Shown here: positions 1 through 7,353 of the stretch, piece by piece
Layout: each line of letters opens with the position of its first letter
How positions within the stretch are numbered: the stretch's first letter is position 1
Assembly: GCA_045532295.1 (NCBI GenBank)
Contig: JAZSFP010000026.1
Span: forward strand, 1-64,000
Reading direction: 5' to 3'
DNA: 64,000 nucleotides
Origin: UBA10677 sp045532295
GTDB taxonomy: Bacteria > Bacillota > Clostridia > Christensenellales > Pumilibacteraceae
Program-made: the position numbers and the translations under genes
The notes under the pieces: model-generated
The model's input: only the letters and a program-made list of their open reading frames with translations
Told to the model about the DNA's origin: nothing
Database searches by the model: none

Positions 1-939
1 CGTCAACGTAAGTGTGATGGTAGCCAAGTTAGGACACGTAATGTTTGACATATAGTCAATAATCTGAGCAGTCGTAAGGTTCTTGAAGAGAATATCCCCG
101 GAACGTTGGAAGATAGCCCAATTTACCATATCGTGAGCATAGTCGAAGTAATATTCTTTGCCGTGCCAATTCGTTACCGAACTGTCTGCAAGCTCCATAT
201 TAGACGGATAAAGGTCTTTAACGTTAAACCACGTTTCCGTGTCTGGATCTAACGTGAACTTTACGGTCTTAGTAAATGCCTCAGCAATCGTGTACACGTC
301 GTTGGTAGTTACGTTTGCGTTGATAACACCGCCAGAGCCCGTTACGGTAGGACAAACCTCGTATTTAACTTCGGTAGAGCCACCAAAGTTTACTGCGATA
401 TTACCGATATTAAGGCTTGCAGCCGTTACCTTTTGTGCATATTCAAGAGTACATACCGCCGATACGTCGGGATTATCCTGCGAAGTGGCTTTTACAATAA
501 TCTGTTGACCGAAAGGCTGAATGCACGATACGGTAGCAGACTTGCCACTTGAAGAAATGTTTACGTAGTCGGTAACGGTTTTACCTGTCGCCCAAGTGCT
601 TGACGGATTAGACCAAGCAAGCGACCAATCAATGCCGTGATTTGCTGCATCAATAGGCTCGATTGTTGCGTTAATCGTAATAGCCGTTTCAGCTAAAGGC
701 GATACACCATACGTAGCAAAATCTTCCGAAAGAAGTTTTGCGCTCATGAGCTTTATTCCTTGACTTTGCGTTTCGCCAACCTGCATCCCCCCTGCTAAGA
801 TTGTTTCCTGCGTGGGCTTACTCGCTTCGTTGGACTGTTCGGTAGTCGGCGTTGAGCAAGCAACCATTGAGAAACAAAGGGCTACGAGCGATAACATTGC
901 CACTACCATCGTTACAATTCTTTTCTTTGTAATTTTCAT
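1..939 (-). CDS. Ig-like-fold surface lipoprotein, 3' end beyond the window
   Basis: The open frame runs 313 codons from an ATG at 939 to the window edge without a stop, so the C-terminus is missing. An SD (GGAGG) lies 6 nt upstream. The first 30 residues form a lipoprotein signal: basic MKITKKR, a hydrophobic stretch, then a lipobox ending SMVAC, so it is likely lipidated at Cys and anchored outside the membrane. The following Thr/Ser/Val-rich sequence has beta-rich segments resembling bacterial Ig-like (BIG) domains, for example VTDYVNISSSGKSATVSCI. It is the leftmost visible gene of the mobile element and shares its strand with the small genes that precede it. Cargo or a surface/adhesion factor of the element is inferred; no enzyme motif is visible. 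Confidence 0.7.
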   Translation of the reverse strand, partial: MKITKKRIVTMVVAMLSLVALCFSMVACSTPTTEQSNEASKPTQETILAGGMQVGETQSQGIKLMSAKLLSEDFATYGVSPLAETAITINATIEPIDAANHGIDWSLAWSNPSSTWATGKTVTDYVNISSSGKSATVSCIQPFGQQIIVKATSQDNPDVSAVCTLEYAQKVTAASLNIGNIAVNFGGSTEVKYEVCPTVTGSGGVINANVTTNDVYTIAEAFTKTVKFTLDPDTETWFNVKDLYPSNMELADSSVTNWHGKEYYFDYAHDMVNWAIFQRSGDILFKNLTTAQIIDYMSNITCPNLATITLTLT

Positions 940-954
940 TGTTTACCTCCGTTA

Positions 955-1176
955 TTAAGATTTTTTACTGTATTTGTTGTATTGCTTTAGGTACTTATCC
1001 GAGCGTTTACGGTTACGAACACCTCTTTTGTAGCCAAAAGCCGCTGCGGTATGTGACAAAAAGCGTTTGGGAATTTCATAGGCATCTTCCCAGCCTTTTG
1101 AATAACCGACGTTATATGCAGTTTTCATATCCTGCTTATAACTGTTCTTCTTCGGTTTCGTTGTGTTTTTAGACAT
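955..1176 (-). CDS. Small basic hypothetical protein of the mobile element
   Basis: A 73-residue Lys/Arg/Tyr-rich protein starting at the ATG at 1176, chosen because GGAGG lies 8 nt upstream; an earlier in-frame start at 1191 has none. It contains AYNVGYSKGWEDAYE, a Y-x-x-GY-x-x-GW pattern also seen in looser form in the 1648-1905 product (Y-x-x-GMRSGY), so the two may be distant relatives. No known domain is recognised. It lies 15 nt before the lipoprotein start and may be co-transcribed with it. Net positive charge suggests nucleic-acid or membrane contact, but that is a guess. Confidence 0.6.
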   Translation of the reverse strand: MSKNTTKPKKNSYKQDMKTAYNVGYSKGWEDAYEIPKRFLSHTAAAFGYKRGVRNRKRSDKYLKQYNKYSKKS

Positions 1177-1211
1177 AATAATTACCTCCAAAATTTTATT
1201 TGAAATGAAAA

Positions 1212-1252
1212 CTACGGCTTACGGACTTATACCGCAAGCCGTAGAAACAACT
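1212..1252 (-). terminator. Rho-independent terminator of the small-gene operon
   Basis: A 9-bp perfect stem (1212-1220 with 1236-1244, CTACGGCTT/AAGCCGTAG) is followed on the minus strand by TTTTCATTT. It lies directly downstream of the 1271-1618 gene. Confidence 0.7.
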
Positions 1253-1270
1253 GTTTTTTAGTTGTCGAGC

Positions 1271-1618
1271 TTAGTCAAGCAACATATTGAGAAGCTCTTT
1301 ATCAGAGTTTCTTGCAGGCTTAATTTTACACTCGTAAACCTTTCCGTTTTCGTCAACCGACTGAACGGCATAGGTATTACCAGAAATCGTATTACCCGAA
1401 TCGTCCTTCATAGAGTAAGGAACAACAACGAGGTTTGCTTCCATCTGGTCGTCGAATACGATATCCAGAACGGTATAACCGCCGAAATCAGGGGGCGCTA
1501 CCGCAATTTTGATATTCCTACCACGAATTACACCTTTGATAAAATAAGTGAAGTTTTCTTTACCTGTCTTTTTAGATACGTAAGTTTCTCTTTCTACCTT
1601 GATATTAAATTTTTCCAT
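1271..1618 (-). CDS. Hypothetical protein of the mobile element
   Basis: A 115-residue soluble, beta-rich protein with a good SD upstream of the start at 1618. It opens MEKFNIKVERETYVSKKTGK and continues with alternating charged and hydrophobic strands; there is no signal peptide, membrane segment or cysteine cluster. I do not recognise the family; similar short acidic-basic proteins accompany plasmid and conjugative-element maintenance regions. It lies between two other small genes of the same strand and is closed by the terminator at 1212-1252. Confidence 0.6.
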   Translation of the reverse strand: MEKFNIKVERETYVSKKTGKENFTYFIKGVIRGRNIKIAVAPPDFGGYTVLDIVFDDQMEANLVVVPYSMKDDSGNTISGNTYAVQSVDENGKVYECKIKPARNSDKELLNMLLD

Positions 1619-1647
1619 TGATTTTTAATCCTCCTATTTTTTAATGA

Positions 1648-1905
1648 TTACTTGCCAATTTTCTTAGCAATAGCCTTTGCTTCTGCCTTAGTCTTACCCT
1701 CAGCAAGAGCCTTCTTGTACTTGTAAGTACCTGCGTGGTCGGACTGTGCCTGAAGATAACCCGATCTCATACCTGCCTCATAATCAGTGAGTTCCTTACC
1801 TTCCTTTGGTCCACGCATGTGTACCTTTGCCTTGCGTTCCTCTGCATAGCCCTTCGCTCTTTTAGACGGAACAGACCAGCGTCTTTCTCTTTTAGTTGTT
1901 GCCAT
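1648..1905 (-). CDS. Small Lys/Ala-rich hypothetical protein of the mobile element
   Basis: 85 residues, highly basic, with an Ala/Lys C-terminal helix (KALAEGKTKAEAKAIAKKIG) and a central DYEAGMRSGYLQAQSDH segment. AAGGAGG lies about 11 nt upstream of the ATG at 1905. It ends 30 nt before the next gene and probably shares its transcript. No homologous family is recognised; a nucleic-acid-binding accessory role is possible but unsupported. Confidence 0.55.
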   Translation of the reverse strand: MATTKRERRWSVPSKRAKGYAEERKAKVHMRGPKEGKELTDYEAGMRSGYLQAQSDHAGTYKYKKALAEGKTKAEAKAIAKKIGK

Positions 1906-2172
1906 TATTCAAATAGCCTCCTTTTAATTAAATTTAGATTTTTTTGTCCGTATAGCCGATAACGCAGCCGTTTTGTGCCTACTTCTTTAAGGGTTTGAGC
2001 CTTATTTTCAGCTATTAAGTTGTGATTTTTATAATAAAATGTGAGGGAAATTGTTATTGAAACACTCGTTTCCTGCGATATATAGCAGAGAGGTGGCCAC
2101 CTTACCGAGCTCGTCACCGCAGTCAATCGAAATTTATATTAAATTTTCCATCACACCTATTACCGAATGTGG
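1906..2172. other. Intergenic region of the mobile element with short palindromes
   Basis: About 270 bases without a convincing gene. A 73-codon minus-strand frame crosses it but has neither SD nor protein-like composition. It contains two perfect short palindromes close together, GGTGGCCACC (2092-2101) and CGAGCTCG (2106-2113), beside otherwise AT-rich sequence. A protein-binding or processing site is conceivable. Confidence 0.4.
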
Positions 2173-2451
2173 TTAATCAACGTATTTACGGGTATAACTT
2201 GCAGATTTTAACCGCTTGCCGTTGATATTCGCTCTGCCCTGAAAGGCAAATTCATACTCAGCATCTCGCTGGGGTGTGCGAAGGTAATACGTATCATCGC
2301 TAAGCACCATAGCAGTACCTACGTCCGATTCCAAAAAGGAAATTTGTTGTTTTACGATATACTCGTCCGTCCGGTACACGTTATCTGCACCGTCAATAAA
2401 GTCCATATCGCAAAGACATACAGCGTAATTCTTGTTTTTGTCCTGTTTCAT
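2173..2451 (-). CDS. Hypothetical protein of the mobile element
   Basis: A 92-residue soluble protein beginning MKQDKNKNYAVCLCDMDF, with AGGAG upstream. It carries a possible beta-rich core (EYEFAFQGRANINGKRLKS) and no membrane segment. No family is recognised. It follows the 2474-2773 gene by 22 nt on the same strand, so the two are likely co-transcribed with the HTH gene at 2776-3105. Confidence 0.55.
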   Translation of the reverse strand: MKQDKNKNYAVCLCDMDFIDGADNVYRTDEYIVKQQISFLESDVGTAMVLSDDTYYLRTPQRDAEYEFAFQGRANINGKRLKSASYTRKYVD

Positions 2452-2473
2452 TGCTTTTTCTCCTTATAGATTT

Positions 2474-2773
2474 TTATATTTTCAGTGCGCCCTGTAAATA
2501 TTGAAGTAACTGTCTATTGAGCCGTTTGATATAGTCAACGGAACAATCCCAATCGTCTGCAACAACCATTTGCGAATTGTTGTGAACGTAAAGAGCCACG
2601 TAAAGCATATACAACTGACCTTTGGCGTTGCTGACCGCTTCGTTATACGCCTTTACCGTTTCAGCCAAACGGATCAAACCCGTAACCTTGCCGGCTGCAA
2701 TAATCTCTTTTTCATTAGCGTAATAGAATTTAATTTCCGCTAAATCTTCTCGTATCTCTTGCAACGTTTTCAA
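2474..2773 (-). CDS. Helical hypothetical protein of the mobile element (TTG start)
   Basis: 99 residues, mostly predicted alpha-helix (MKTLQEIREDLAEIKFYYAN). The start is a TTG at 2773, supported by AGGAGG 8 nt upstream that lies inside the end of the preceding gene, implying translational coupling. No domain is recognised. A small helical accessory protein next to a HTH regulator is typical of mobile-element control regions, but its job cannot be read from the sequence. Confidence 0.55.
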   Translation of the reverse strand: MKTLQEIREDLAEIKFYYANEKEIIAAGKVTGLIRLAETVKAYNEAVSNAKGQLYMLYVALYVHNNSQMVVADDWDCSVDYIKRLNRQLLQYLQGALKI

Positions 2774-2775
2774 TT

Positions 2776-3105
2776 TTATTGCCTCCTGTTTCTATAATCG
2801 AAAGAAGATAATATCGACTTCATTGTTTCGGTGTCCTTGCCCTTTAACGTAGGTAGTAATCTATGTAAAAGCTCTGACTGCTCGCTTGATAAATAATCCT
2901 TGTAGGACTTGTATTCTTTATCAATATGAATACCTCCGCCGTTGCCTTGTGTGGTGTAAATCGGGTATTCAGTTGTAAGGGCTAAAATGTCATAATCTAT
3001 GGTTCTTAACGATACGCCAAATTCAAAAGCAAGATTTTCTCTCGTTTCAAATTTACGCATACACAATAATTCGATTATTGCTTTTCTGCGCTGACTTGCT
3101 GTCAC
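2776..3105 (-). CDS. Small winged-HTH (HTH_11/DeoR-type) regulator
   Basis: 109 residues starting at a GTG (3105) with AGGAGGT about 8 nt upstream. The N-terminus is a helix-turn-helix of the HTH_11/DeoR type: RRKAIIELLCMRK, then ENLAFEFGVSLRTIDYDI as turn and recognition helix. The family normally carries a ligand-sensing C-terminus; here only a short helical tail follows, so it is a DNA-binding domain with little else. It heads an operon of three small genes of the mobile element and may autoregulate it. Confidence 0.65.
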   Translation of the reverse strand: MTASQRRKAIIELLCMRKFETRENLAFEFGVSLRTIDYDILALTTEYPIYTTQGNGGGIHIDKEYKSYKDYLSSEQSELLHRLLPTLKGKDTETMKSILSSFDYRNRRQ

Positions 3106-3218
3106 CCGATTTCACCTCCTTCGTTCTTTCTTGACTGTATTCTAAAATCCAAACTTGCAACTTTTTTGCAGGTTTGAAAAAATAATTTCAATTTTTTTCA
3201 AAAAATTTTTGGAAACAA

Positions 3219-3277
3219 AAAAAGTGCCTTGACAAACAGTAATCCCATTATGAGATACTGCTCGCCAAGACACTTTT
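3219..3277 (-). terminator. Large imperfect terminator hairpin
   Basis: Outer arms AAAGTGCCTTG (from 3221) and CAAGACACTTT (to 3276) enclose an inner CAGTA/TACTG stem. On the minus strand it is followed by seven T, placing it as terminator of the 4388-3379 transcription unit. Confidence 0.65.
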
Positions 3278-3288
3278 AAGCCGTGTAT

Positions 3289-3305
3289 TTTACCCGTAGG
3301 GTAAG
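3289..3305. promoter_or_regulatory. Inverted GGGTAA half-sites, possible LexA-type operator
   Basis: TTTACCC-GTA-GGGTAAG forms an inverted repeat made of the same heptamer as the operator at 4411-4427 but in opposite (divergent) arrangement. It lies just upstream, on the minus strand, of the HTH gene at 3105. A second binding site for the 3744-4388 repressor is inferred. Confidence 0.35.
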
Positions 3306-3378
3306 TTGCGAACACTTACATATATAACAGTGATTTTGGATTTACCTACTTTCGCCAAAAGCGAACTACCAAACTATA

Positions 3379-3585
3379 TTATATATGTGAAAAATATTTA
3401 GTTGATTGTGATGAAGTTACCTTTATTAACGTATCTTTACCCTTTCTCTTGCAGAAAATCTTTGCCTTGCATCTATGGCAAATGGTAAGTATTGCGCCGT
3501 CAGGTCTTTTTGTCGCCGTTGTCTTTTTATGACATACAGGACACACATAGGAAACTAATTCTTCCTTTTGAGTATTGGAATCCAT
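3379..3585 (-). CDS. Zinc-ribbon protein (Com/transcription-factor-like)
   Basis: 68 residues from the ATG at 3585, chosen over the upstream 3636 start because AAAGGAGG sits 7 nt before it. It contains CPVCHKKT and, 20 residues later, CHRCKAK: a CxxC...CxxC zinc ribbon. The remainder is basic. Small zinc ribbons of this kind occur in phages and integrative elements. A nucleic-acid-binding role is likely; the target is unknown. It lies downstream of the LexA-like gene and is probably in the same repressor-controlled unit. Confidence 0.6.
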   Translation of the reverse strand: MDSNTQKEELVSYVCPVCHKKTTATKRPDGAILTICHRCKAKIFCKRKGKDTLIKVTSSQSTKYFSHI

Positions 3586-3743
3586 TGTTAAACCTCCTTT
3601 TTCCCATAAGTAAGCAAAAGTTTTGGATTTAATCAACTACATTGGCAGGGTTGGGAACTCCCGTACCGTAGTCGGTCAGCTTTTGTACTCCGAATATATG
3701 AATACTGTAAGAGGTCGGGGCTATGCCTTATACAGAAATTCTT

Positions 3744-4388
3744 TCATAATCTAACCCTTGGTTTGTGCATTACGTTATCTACAATACCTAAGATAACAAG
3801 GTCTTTCGTCTTTATATCTGGATAACGCTTTGTGCCATCTTCATTAAGAGAATTGTTTGCTGCACGAAGAATAGCATACTTCTTTTGCGGAAGATATATC
3901 TTTGCCGTAGCTTCATCACCGATAAGGGCAATTATAATCTGACCTGCCTCTGCGTGATTTTGCTTTTTAACAAACATTTTATCTCCGTCAAAGATACCTG
4001 CCTCTACCATTGAATGACCGACAGCCTCTAACATAAAATGTGGCTCTGAACCTACAAGCTCCGTAGGTAAATCGTAAGTAGCTTCAATATTTTCTACTGC
4101 AAAAAAAGGTGTTCCGCAAGGACATCTACCTACAAGCGATACAGGCGTTAATTTTCCCGACAGTAAAACGGGTAAAACGTCTATTCCCCTATTTCTTGTA
4201 TAGGTTATCCTATCTCTGTTTTCCAATTCCTTAACGTATCTTTGAACTTTAGAGAAAGAATTATTGAAGAATTTAGGGAACGCTTTAAGCATTTCTTTAA
4301 TCGTAGGGGCTTTTTTATTCTCTTTTTGAAAGGTGGTTATAAAGTCCTCTAAAGCCAAAAGCATATCTTCATCATATCTACGTGCCAT
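3744..4388 (-). CDS. LexA/S24-type self-cleaving repressor
   Basis: 214 residues: an N-terminal winged-helix-like DNA-binding region (about 1-75), a hinge with the cleavage motif Cys91-Gly92 in GRCPCGTPFFAVEN, and an S24 peptidase domain with Ser126 (GHSMVEAG) and Lys163 (EATAKIY) as catalytic dyad. LexA-family proteins cut themselves between Ala/Cys and Gly when RecA filaments form, relieving repression. Located on the mobile element beside a palindromic operator in its own promoter, it is more likely the element's own SOS-responsive switch than the host lexA. SD GAGGTGAGAAA precedes the ATG. Confidence 0.85.
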   Translation of the reverse strand: MARRYDEDMLLALEDFITTFQKENKKAPTIKEMLKAFPKFFNNSFSKVQRYVKELENRDRITYTRNRGIDVLPVLLSGKLTPVSLVGRCPCGTPFFAVENIEATYDLPTELVGSEPHFMLEAVGHSMVEAGIFDGDKMFVKKQNHAEAGQIIIALIGDEATAKIYLPQKKYAILRAANNSLNEDGTKRYPDIKTKDLVILGIVDNVMHKPRVRL

Positions 4389-4410
4389 TTTCTCACCTCT
4401 TTGGTTTAGT

Positions 4411-4427
4411 GGGTAAATGTTTTACCC
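4411..4427. promoter_or_regulatory. Palindromic operator of the LexA-like gene
   Basis: GGGTAAATGTTTTACCC is a perfect 7-3-7 inverted repeat placed at the predicted transcription start of the repressor gene. This is the expected position for an autoregulatory operator; binding by the 3744-4388 product is inferred. Confidence 0.65.
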
Positions 4428-4433
4428 GTTATT

Positions 4434-4463
4434 ATAATAGCATAAAGGTATGGCATTTGTCAA
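4434..4463 (-). promoter_or_regulatory. Promoter of the LexA-like gene
   Basis: On the minus strand TTGACA (4463-4458) and TATTAT (4439-4434) are separated by 18 nt. An overlapping TATAAT would need a 21-nt spacer. Confidence 0.6.
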
Positions 4464-4554
4464 TAGCAAAGGGGCAATTTTGGAAAAATTTTTCTGTGAA
4501 TTTTTTTTGAATATATGACGTAGGTTGTCATCTTTATATTGATATAATATAAGG

Positions 4555-4701
4555 TTAATTTTCTTCGGGTTTTTGCTTAAAATATTCGAGCATATTAGCA
4601 AGTAGCGTTTCTATAACAGGCTCTAAAACCGCTTTGGGGATAGATTTCAAATCGGGTACACCGTTGATTTCTACCTTAATTTCCGTATTTTCTTTTGCCA
4701 T
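4555..4701 (-). CDS. 48-residue hypothetical protein of the mobile element
   Basis: ATG at 4701 with an excellent SD (AGGAGGTGAGA), stop TAA at 4555. The product begins MAKENTEIKVEINGVPDLKS and ends in Lys/Glu-rich sequence; it looks like a short beta strand followed by an amphipathic helix (VLEPVIETLLANMLEYFKQK). It lies upstream of the LexA-like gene on the same strand. No family is recognised, but the strong SD and intact frame make it a credible gene. Confidence 0.6.
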   Translation of the reverse strand: MAKENTEIKVEINGVPDLKSIPKAVLEPVIETLLANMLEYFKQKPEEN

Positions 4702-5081
4702 AATCTCACCTCCTGCTTAAAAGTATAGCAGGTGGTTTTCTTTTTGTCGGGGAACTAAAAGTGTAGTTTTAGGTGCAAAAGGTGAACTGATAAGGCAATA
4801 TACATAAATTGTCTTTCGGGGTTTGGGGTTTTTGGGTATCAGAAAAAGTCTGGTTGTCAAGGGAAAAAATTATTGCTTAAACCATTAGATATAGGAATAC
4901 GAAGGACAATATTTTTTTCTTTTTCCTTGACCACTGCGCCTTTTCCCGATTGTTTTTGGTTGTCGAAAGACAATTTCAAAAACAAAATGTTGAACGTTGG
5001 AAAAAAGTTTTTTAACGTTGCAAAGTTCTTGCAAGTTTGGCTTTTAGACTGTGTTCAACAATAAGAAAAGGAGGGTTTACA
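4702..5081. other. Intergenic region upstream of the serine recombinase
   Basis: About 380 AT-rich bases. Inverted segments are visible: TTGTCAAGGGAAAAA near 4854 against TTTTTCCTTGACC near 4920, and TTGTCTTTC near 4810 against GAAAGACAA near 4966. Short forward frames lack an SD. The region could hold the recombinase promoter, regulatory inverted repeats, or an attachment-site half, but no sigma-A promoter is clear enough to call. Confidence 0.45.
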
Positions 5082-6641
5082 ATGAAAACCGCAGTTATTT
5101 ACGCTCGATATTCAAGTGATAGACAAACTGAACAGTCTATCGAAGGTCAAGTTCGTGTGTGTAATGACTTTGCCGAAAGGAACGGAATTGTAATTGTTCA
5201 TTCCTATATCGACAGAGCCACTACGGGTACAAACGATAACCGTGAGCAATTCCAACAAATGATGAAAGACAGTGATAAACGTGCTTGGGATTACGTTTTG
5301 GTATATAAACTTGACCGTTTTTCTCGTAATAAATACGAGATAGCTATGCACAGAAAACGCCTAAAAGATAACGGCATTAAAATTCTGTCTGCTATGGAAA
5401 ACATACCTGAAACGCCTGAGGGCATTTTGCTTGAATCGTTGCTTGAAGGTATGAACCAATACTATTCAGAAGAATTGTCGCAAAAAACAAGGCGTGGTCA
5501 AAGAGAAACACGCTTAAAAGGTTTACATTGTGCAGGTAAACTGAATTACGGTTACTACACCGAAAAGAAAAAAGTAATGGTAAATGAAGAAGAAGCCGCC
5601 GTTGTAAAAGAGATTTTTACACGTTTTGCAGCAGGTGAACGAGGCATCGACATTGAAAGAGATTTTGCCGAGCGTGGTATCCTCTATCGTGGCAAACATT
5701 TCACCGCTGCTAATATGTACGTTATTCTTCACGTTGAGAAATATACGGGTAAATACGTGCTACACGGCGAAGAATACTACGACATTTATCCACAAATCAT
5801 TACGCCAGAGCTTTATGAGATTGCTCGAAAAAGGATTGATGCTAACCGATATGGAAAGCACGTTCCAGACGTTACGTATTTACTCAGAGGAAAAGCATTT
5901 TGTGGTCAATGTGGTGCAAGGCTAACTTCCTATACGGGAACGTCAAAGACAGGTCGTGTTTTTAGGTATTACAAATGCTACAATGCTATTGGTAAAAGAG
6001 ATTGCCAAACTAAAATGTATCAAAAAGACGTTTTAGACCGTATTATTATTGATACGCTTTTCAACCTTATAAACGGTGAAAATTTAGCGTTCCTCGTTGA
6101 CGAGATATGCAAGGCTCATAATAGAAACCTTGAAGCTGAAAATCCCGTTAAGATGCTCGAAAAACAGTTAGTTCAAGTCAATAAGTCGTTAAGCAATATA
6201 ATGGTCGCTATTGAAAGTGGCATTATAACGGACACGACAAAAGAACGCTTACAAGAGCTTGAAACAACAAAGCGTGAATTGCAGGAACGTCTTATAATGG
6301 AGCGTATGCGTGAAGAAGTCCGTATTGAAAGAACTCAGGTTGAAAAGTATCTTAAAAACGGAGCGAAAGAAGCACCACAAATAATGCTTGACTTGTTAGT
6401 GGAAAAAGTGTTCGTTCATAATGATAAAATTGAATTACTGTTAAAATACACTTCAACGCCGAAACCTACACCACCCGACGATGAAGATGAAAATAACCCC
6501 GATGGTAACAAACACCGTCGGGGTTTTACTATTATGCAAACTACTACTGAATACGAAGTTTACACCACAATAGGATTAAAAAAAGGCTTTGAGCCAAGAC
6601 TCAAAGACACCTACGAAATTCCTGTTATTATTGAAATATGA
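5082..6641 (+). CDS. Large serine recombinase (integrase) of the mobile element
   Basis: 519 residues from the ATG at 5082 (AAAGGAGGG 7 nt upstream; a more 5' in-frame start has none). Domains in order: resolvase catalytic domain (1-140) with the YxRxS motif in YARYSSDRQ (Ser11 nucleophile) and YKLDRFSRN; recombinase domain (150-280); zinc ribbon with CGQC and a later YKCYNA...C (about 290-330); and a coiled coil (about 375-440). Large serine recombinases integrate and excise phages and conjugative transposons at short att sites and usually lie at one end of the element, as here. The last 60 codons are unusual: acidic/proline-rich, then a tail encoded across a terminator-like hairpin (6494-6524). 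It is the main evidence that the left 6.7 kb is mobile. Confidence 0.93.
   Translation: MKTAVIYARYSSDRQTEQSIEGQVRVCNDFAERNGIVIVHSYIDRATTGTNDNREQFQQMMKDSDKRAWDYVLVYKLDRFSRNKYEIAMHRKRLKDNGIKILSAMENIPETPEGILLESLLEGMNQYYSEELSQKTRRGQRETRLKGLHCAGKLNYGYYTEKKKVMVNEEEAAVVKEIFTRFAAGERGIDIERDFAERGILYRGKHFTAANMYVILHVEKYTGKYVLHGEEYYDIYPQIITPELYEIARKRIDANRYGKHVPDVTYLLRGKAFCGQCGARLTSYTGTSKTGRVFRYYKCYNAIGKRDCQTKMYQKDVLDRIIIDTLFNLINGENLAFLVDEICKAHNRNLEAENPVKMLEKQLVQVNKSLSNIMVAIESGIITDTTKERLQELETTKRELQERLIMERMREEVRIERTQVEKYLKNGAKEAPQIMLDLLVEKVFVHNDKIELLLKYTSTPKPTPPDDEDENNPDGNKHRRGFTIMQTTTEYEVYTTIGLKKGFEPRLKDTYEIPVIIEI
6494..6528 (+). terminator. Terminator-like hairpin inside the recombinase 3' coding region
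   Basis: AACCCCGATGGT (6494-6505) pairs with ACCGTCGGGGTT (6513-6524), 11 of 12 bases perfect plus one G-T pair, followed by TTTA. It lies about 115 nt before the recombinase stop codon, so the frame reads through it. Confidence 0.5.
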
Positions 6642-6700
6642 TGATTTTTACTGAAAAACTAACGATTTACTACTATAAAAGGTGTTCTGTTGGGGTTAAA
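6642..6700. other. Probable junction (att site) between mobile element and host chromosome
   Basis: The interval lies between the recombinase stop codon and the abrupt end of the BspA-like repeat gene. The position next to a large serine recombinase, and the mid-repeat truncation of the neighbour, point to an attachment site here. The core cannot be fixed without the other end of the element. Confidence 0.4.
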
Positions 6701-7103
6701 CAAACGCACTACCTCCTATGCTCGTTACACTCTTCGAAATTATTACGTACTCTAAATTCTCGCATTCAGCAAACGCACTACTACCTATACTCGTTACGCT
6801 ATTTGGTATCATTACACTATCTAAAAGACTACAACGCAAGAACGCATAATCACCTATACTCGTTACACTATCAGGTATCGTTATGCTCATTAAATTACTG
6901 CATTCACTGAACGCATCATCCCCTATGCTCGTTACACTATCAGGTATCGTTATGCTCATTAAATTACTGCATTCACTGAACGCCCTATCACCTATGCCCG
7001 TGACATAATCGGGTACTATAATAGAAGTTAGCGTTTTATTTTTAACCTTAGTTAGTGTGCAAGTTGCTCCATCATAGCGTAATTCAAAATCGTCCGTATT
7101 CAT
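6696..7103 (-). pseudogene. BspA-like leucine-rich-repeat (LRR_5) protein, 3'-truncated
   Basis: 135 residues from the ATG at 7103 (GGAG 6 nt upstream). After about 20 residues comes a run of 23-residue repeats of the LRR_5/BspA type, consensus LxSIxIPDSVTSIGxxAFxxC, with two nearly identical copies at DNA level (period 69 bp). The frame stops inside a repeat, right after GGSAF, where the next Cys-rich turn would be expected, so the 3' part appears lost. Full-length BspA-like proteins carry many repeats and often a surface anchor; here no signal peptide is seen. Most likely a host gene cut by insertion of the element on its right; it could also be a short intact cytosolic LRR protein. Confidence 0.7.
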
Positions 7104-7257
7104 AATTTTCTCCACTTTAATTGTTAGTAAATCGTAATTTATATTTACATTATACCACTTTTGAGAGCGTTTGTCAATACCCATATTTTTTCCAGCAACA
7201 TAAATAGGTGTTTTATTTAAAAATTTCAAAAAATTTTGGCGTATTTTTGTAATTTAG

Positions 7258-7287
7258 TTGACTAAACAAAATGCGCTGTGCTATAAT
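7258..7287 (+). promoter_or_regulatory. Sigma-A promoter of gdhA
   Basis: TTGACT (7258-7263), 18-nt spacer, TATAAT (7282-7287), about 65 nt before the gdhA start codon. Confidence 0.75.
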
Positions 7288-7353
7288 AATTCGCATAGTG
7301 GTACTTTACCTCTTAACTTTAGTTTATTTTTCCATAAAGGATGGTACAATATT

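Noticed and set aside
1906..2172. Ribozyme-like structure (GAAACGAG and GC palindromes)
   Set aside because: No known hammerhead, HDV or twister core could be completed; kept only as a palindromic intergenic region.
4873..5064. 63-codon forward frame upstream of the recombinase
   Set aside because: No SD, low-complexity Phe/Lys composition, and inverted repeats suggest regulatory sequence.
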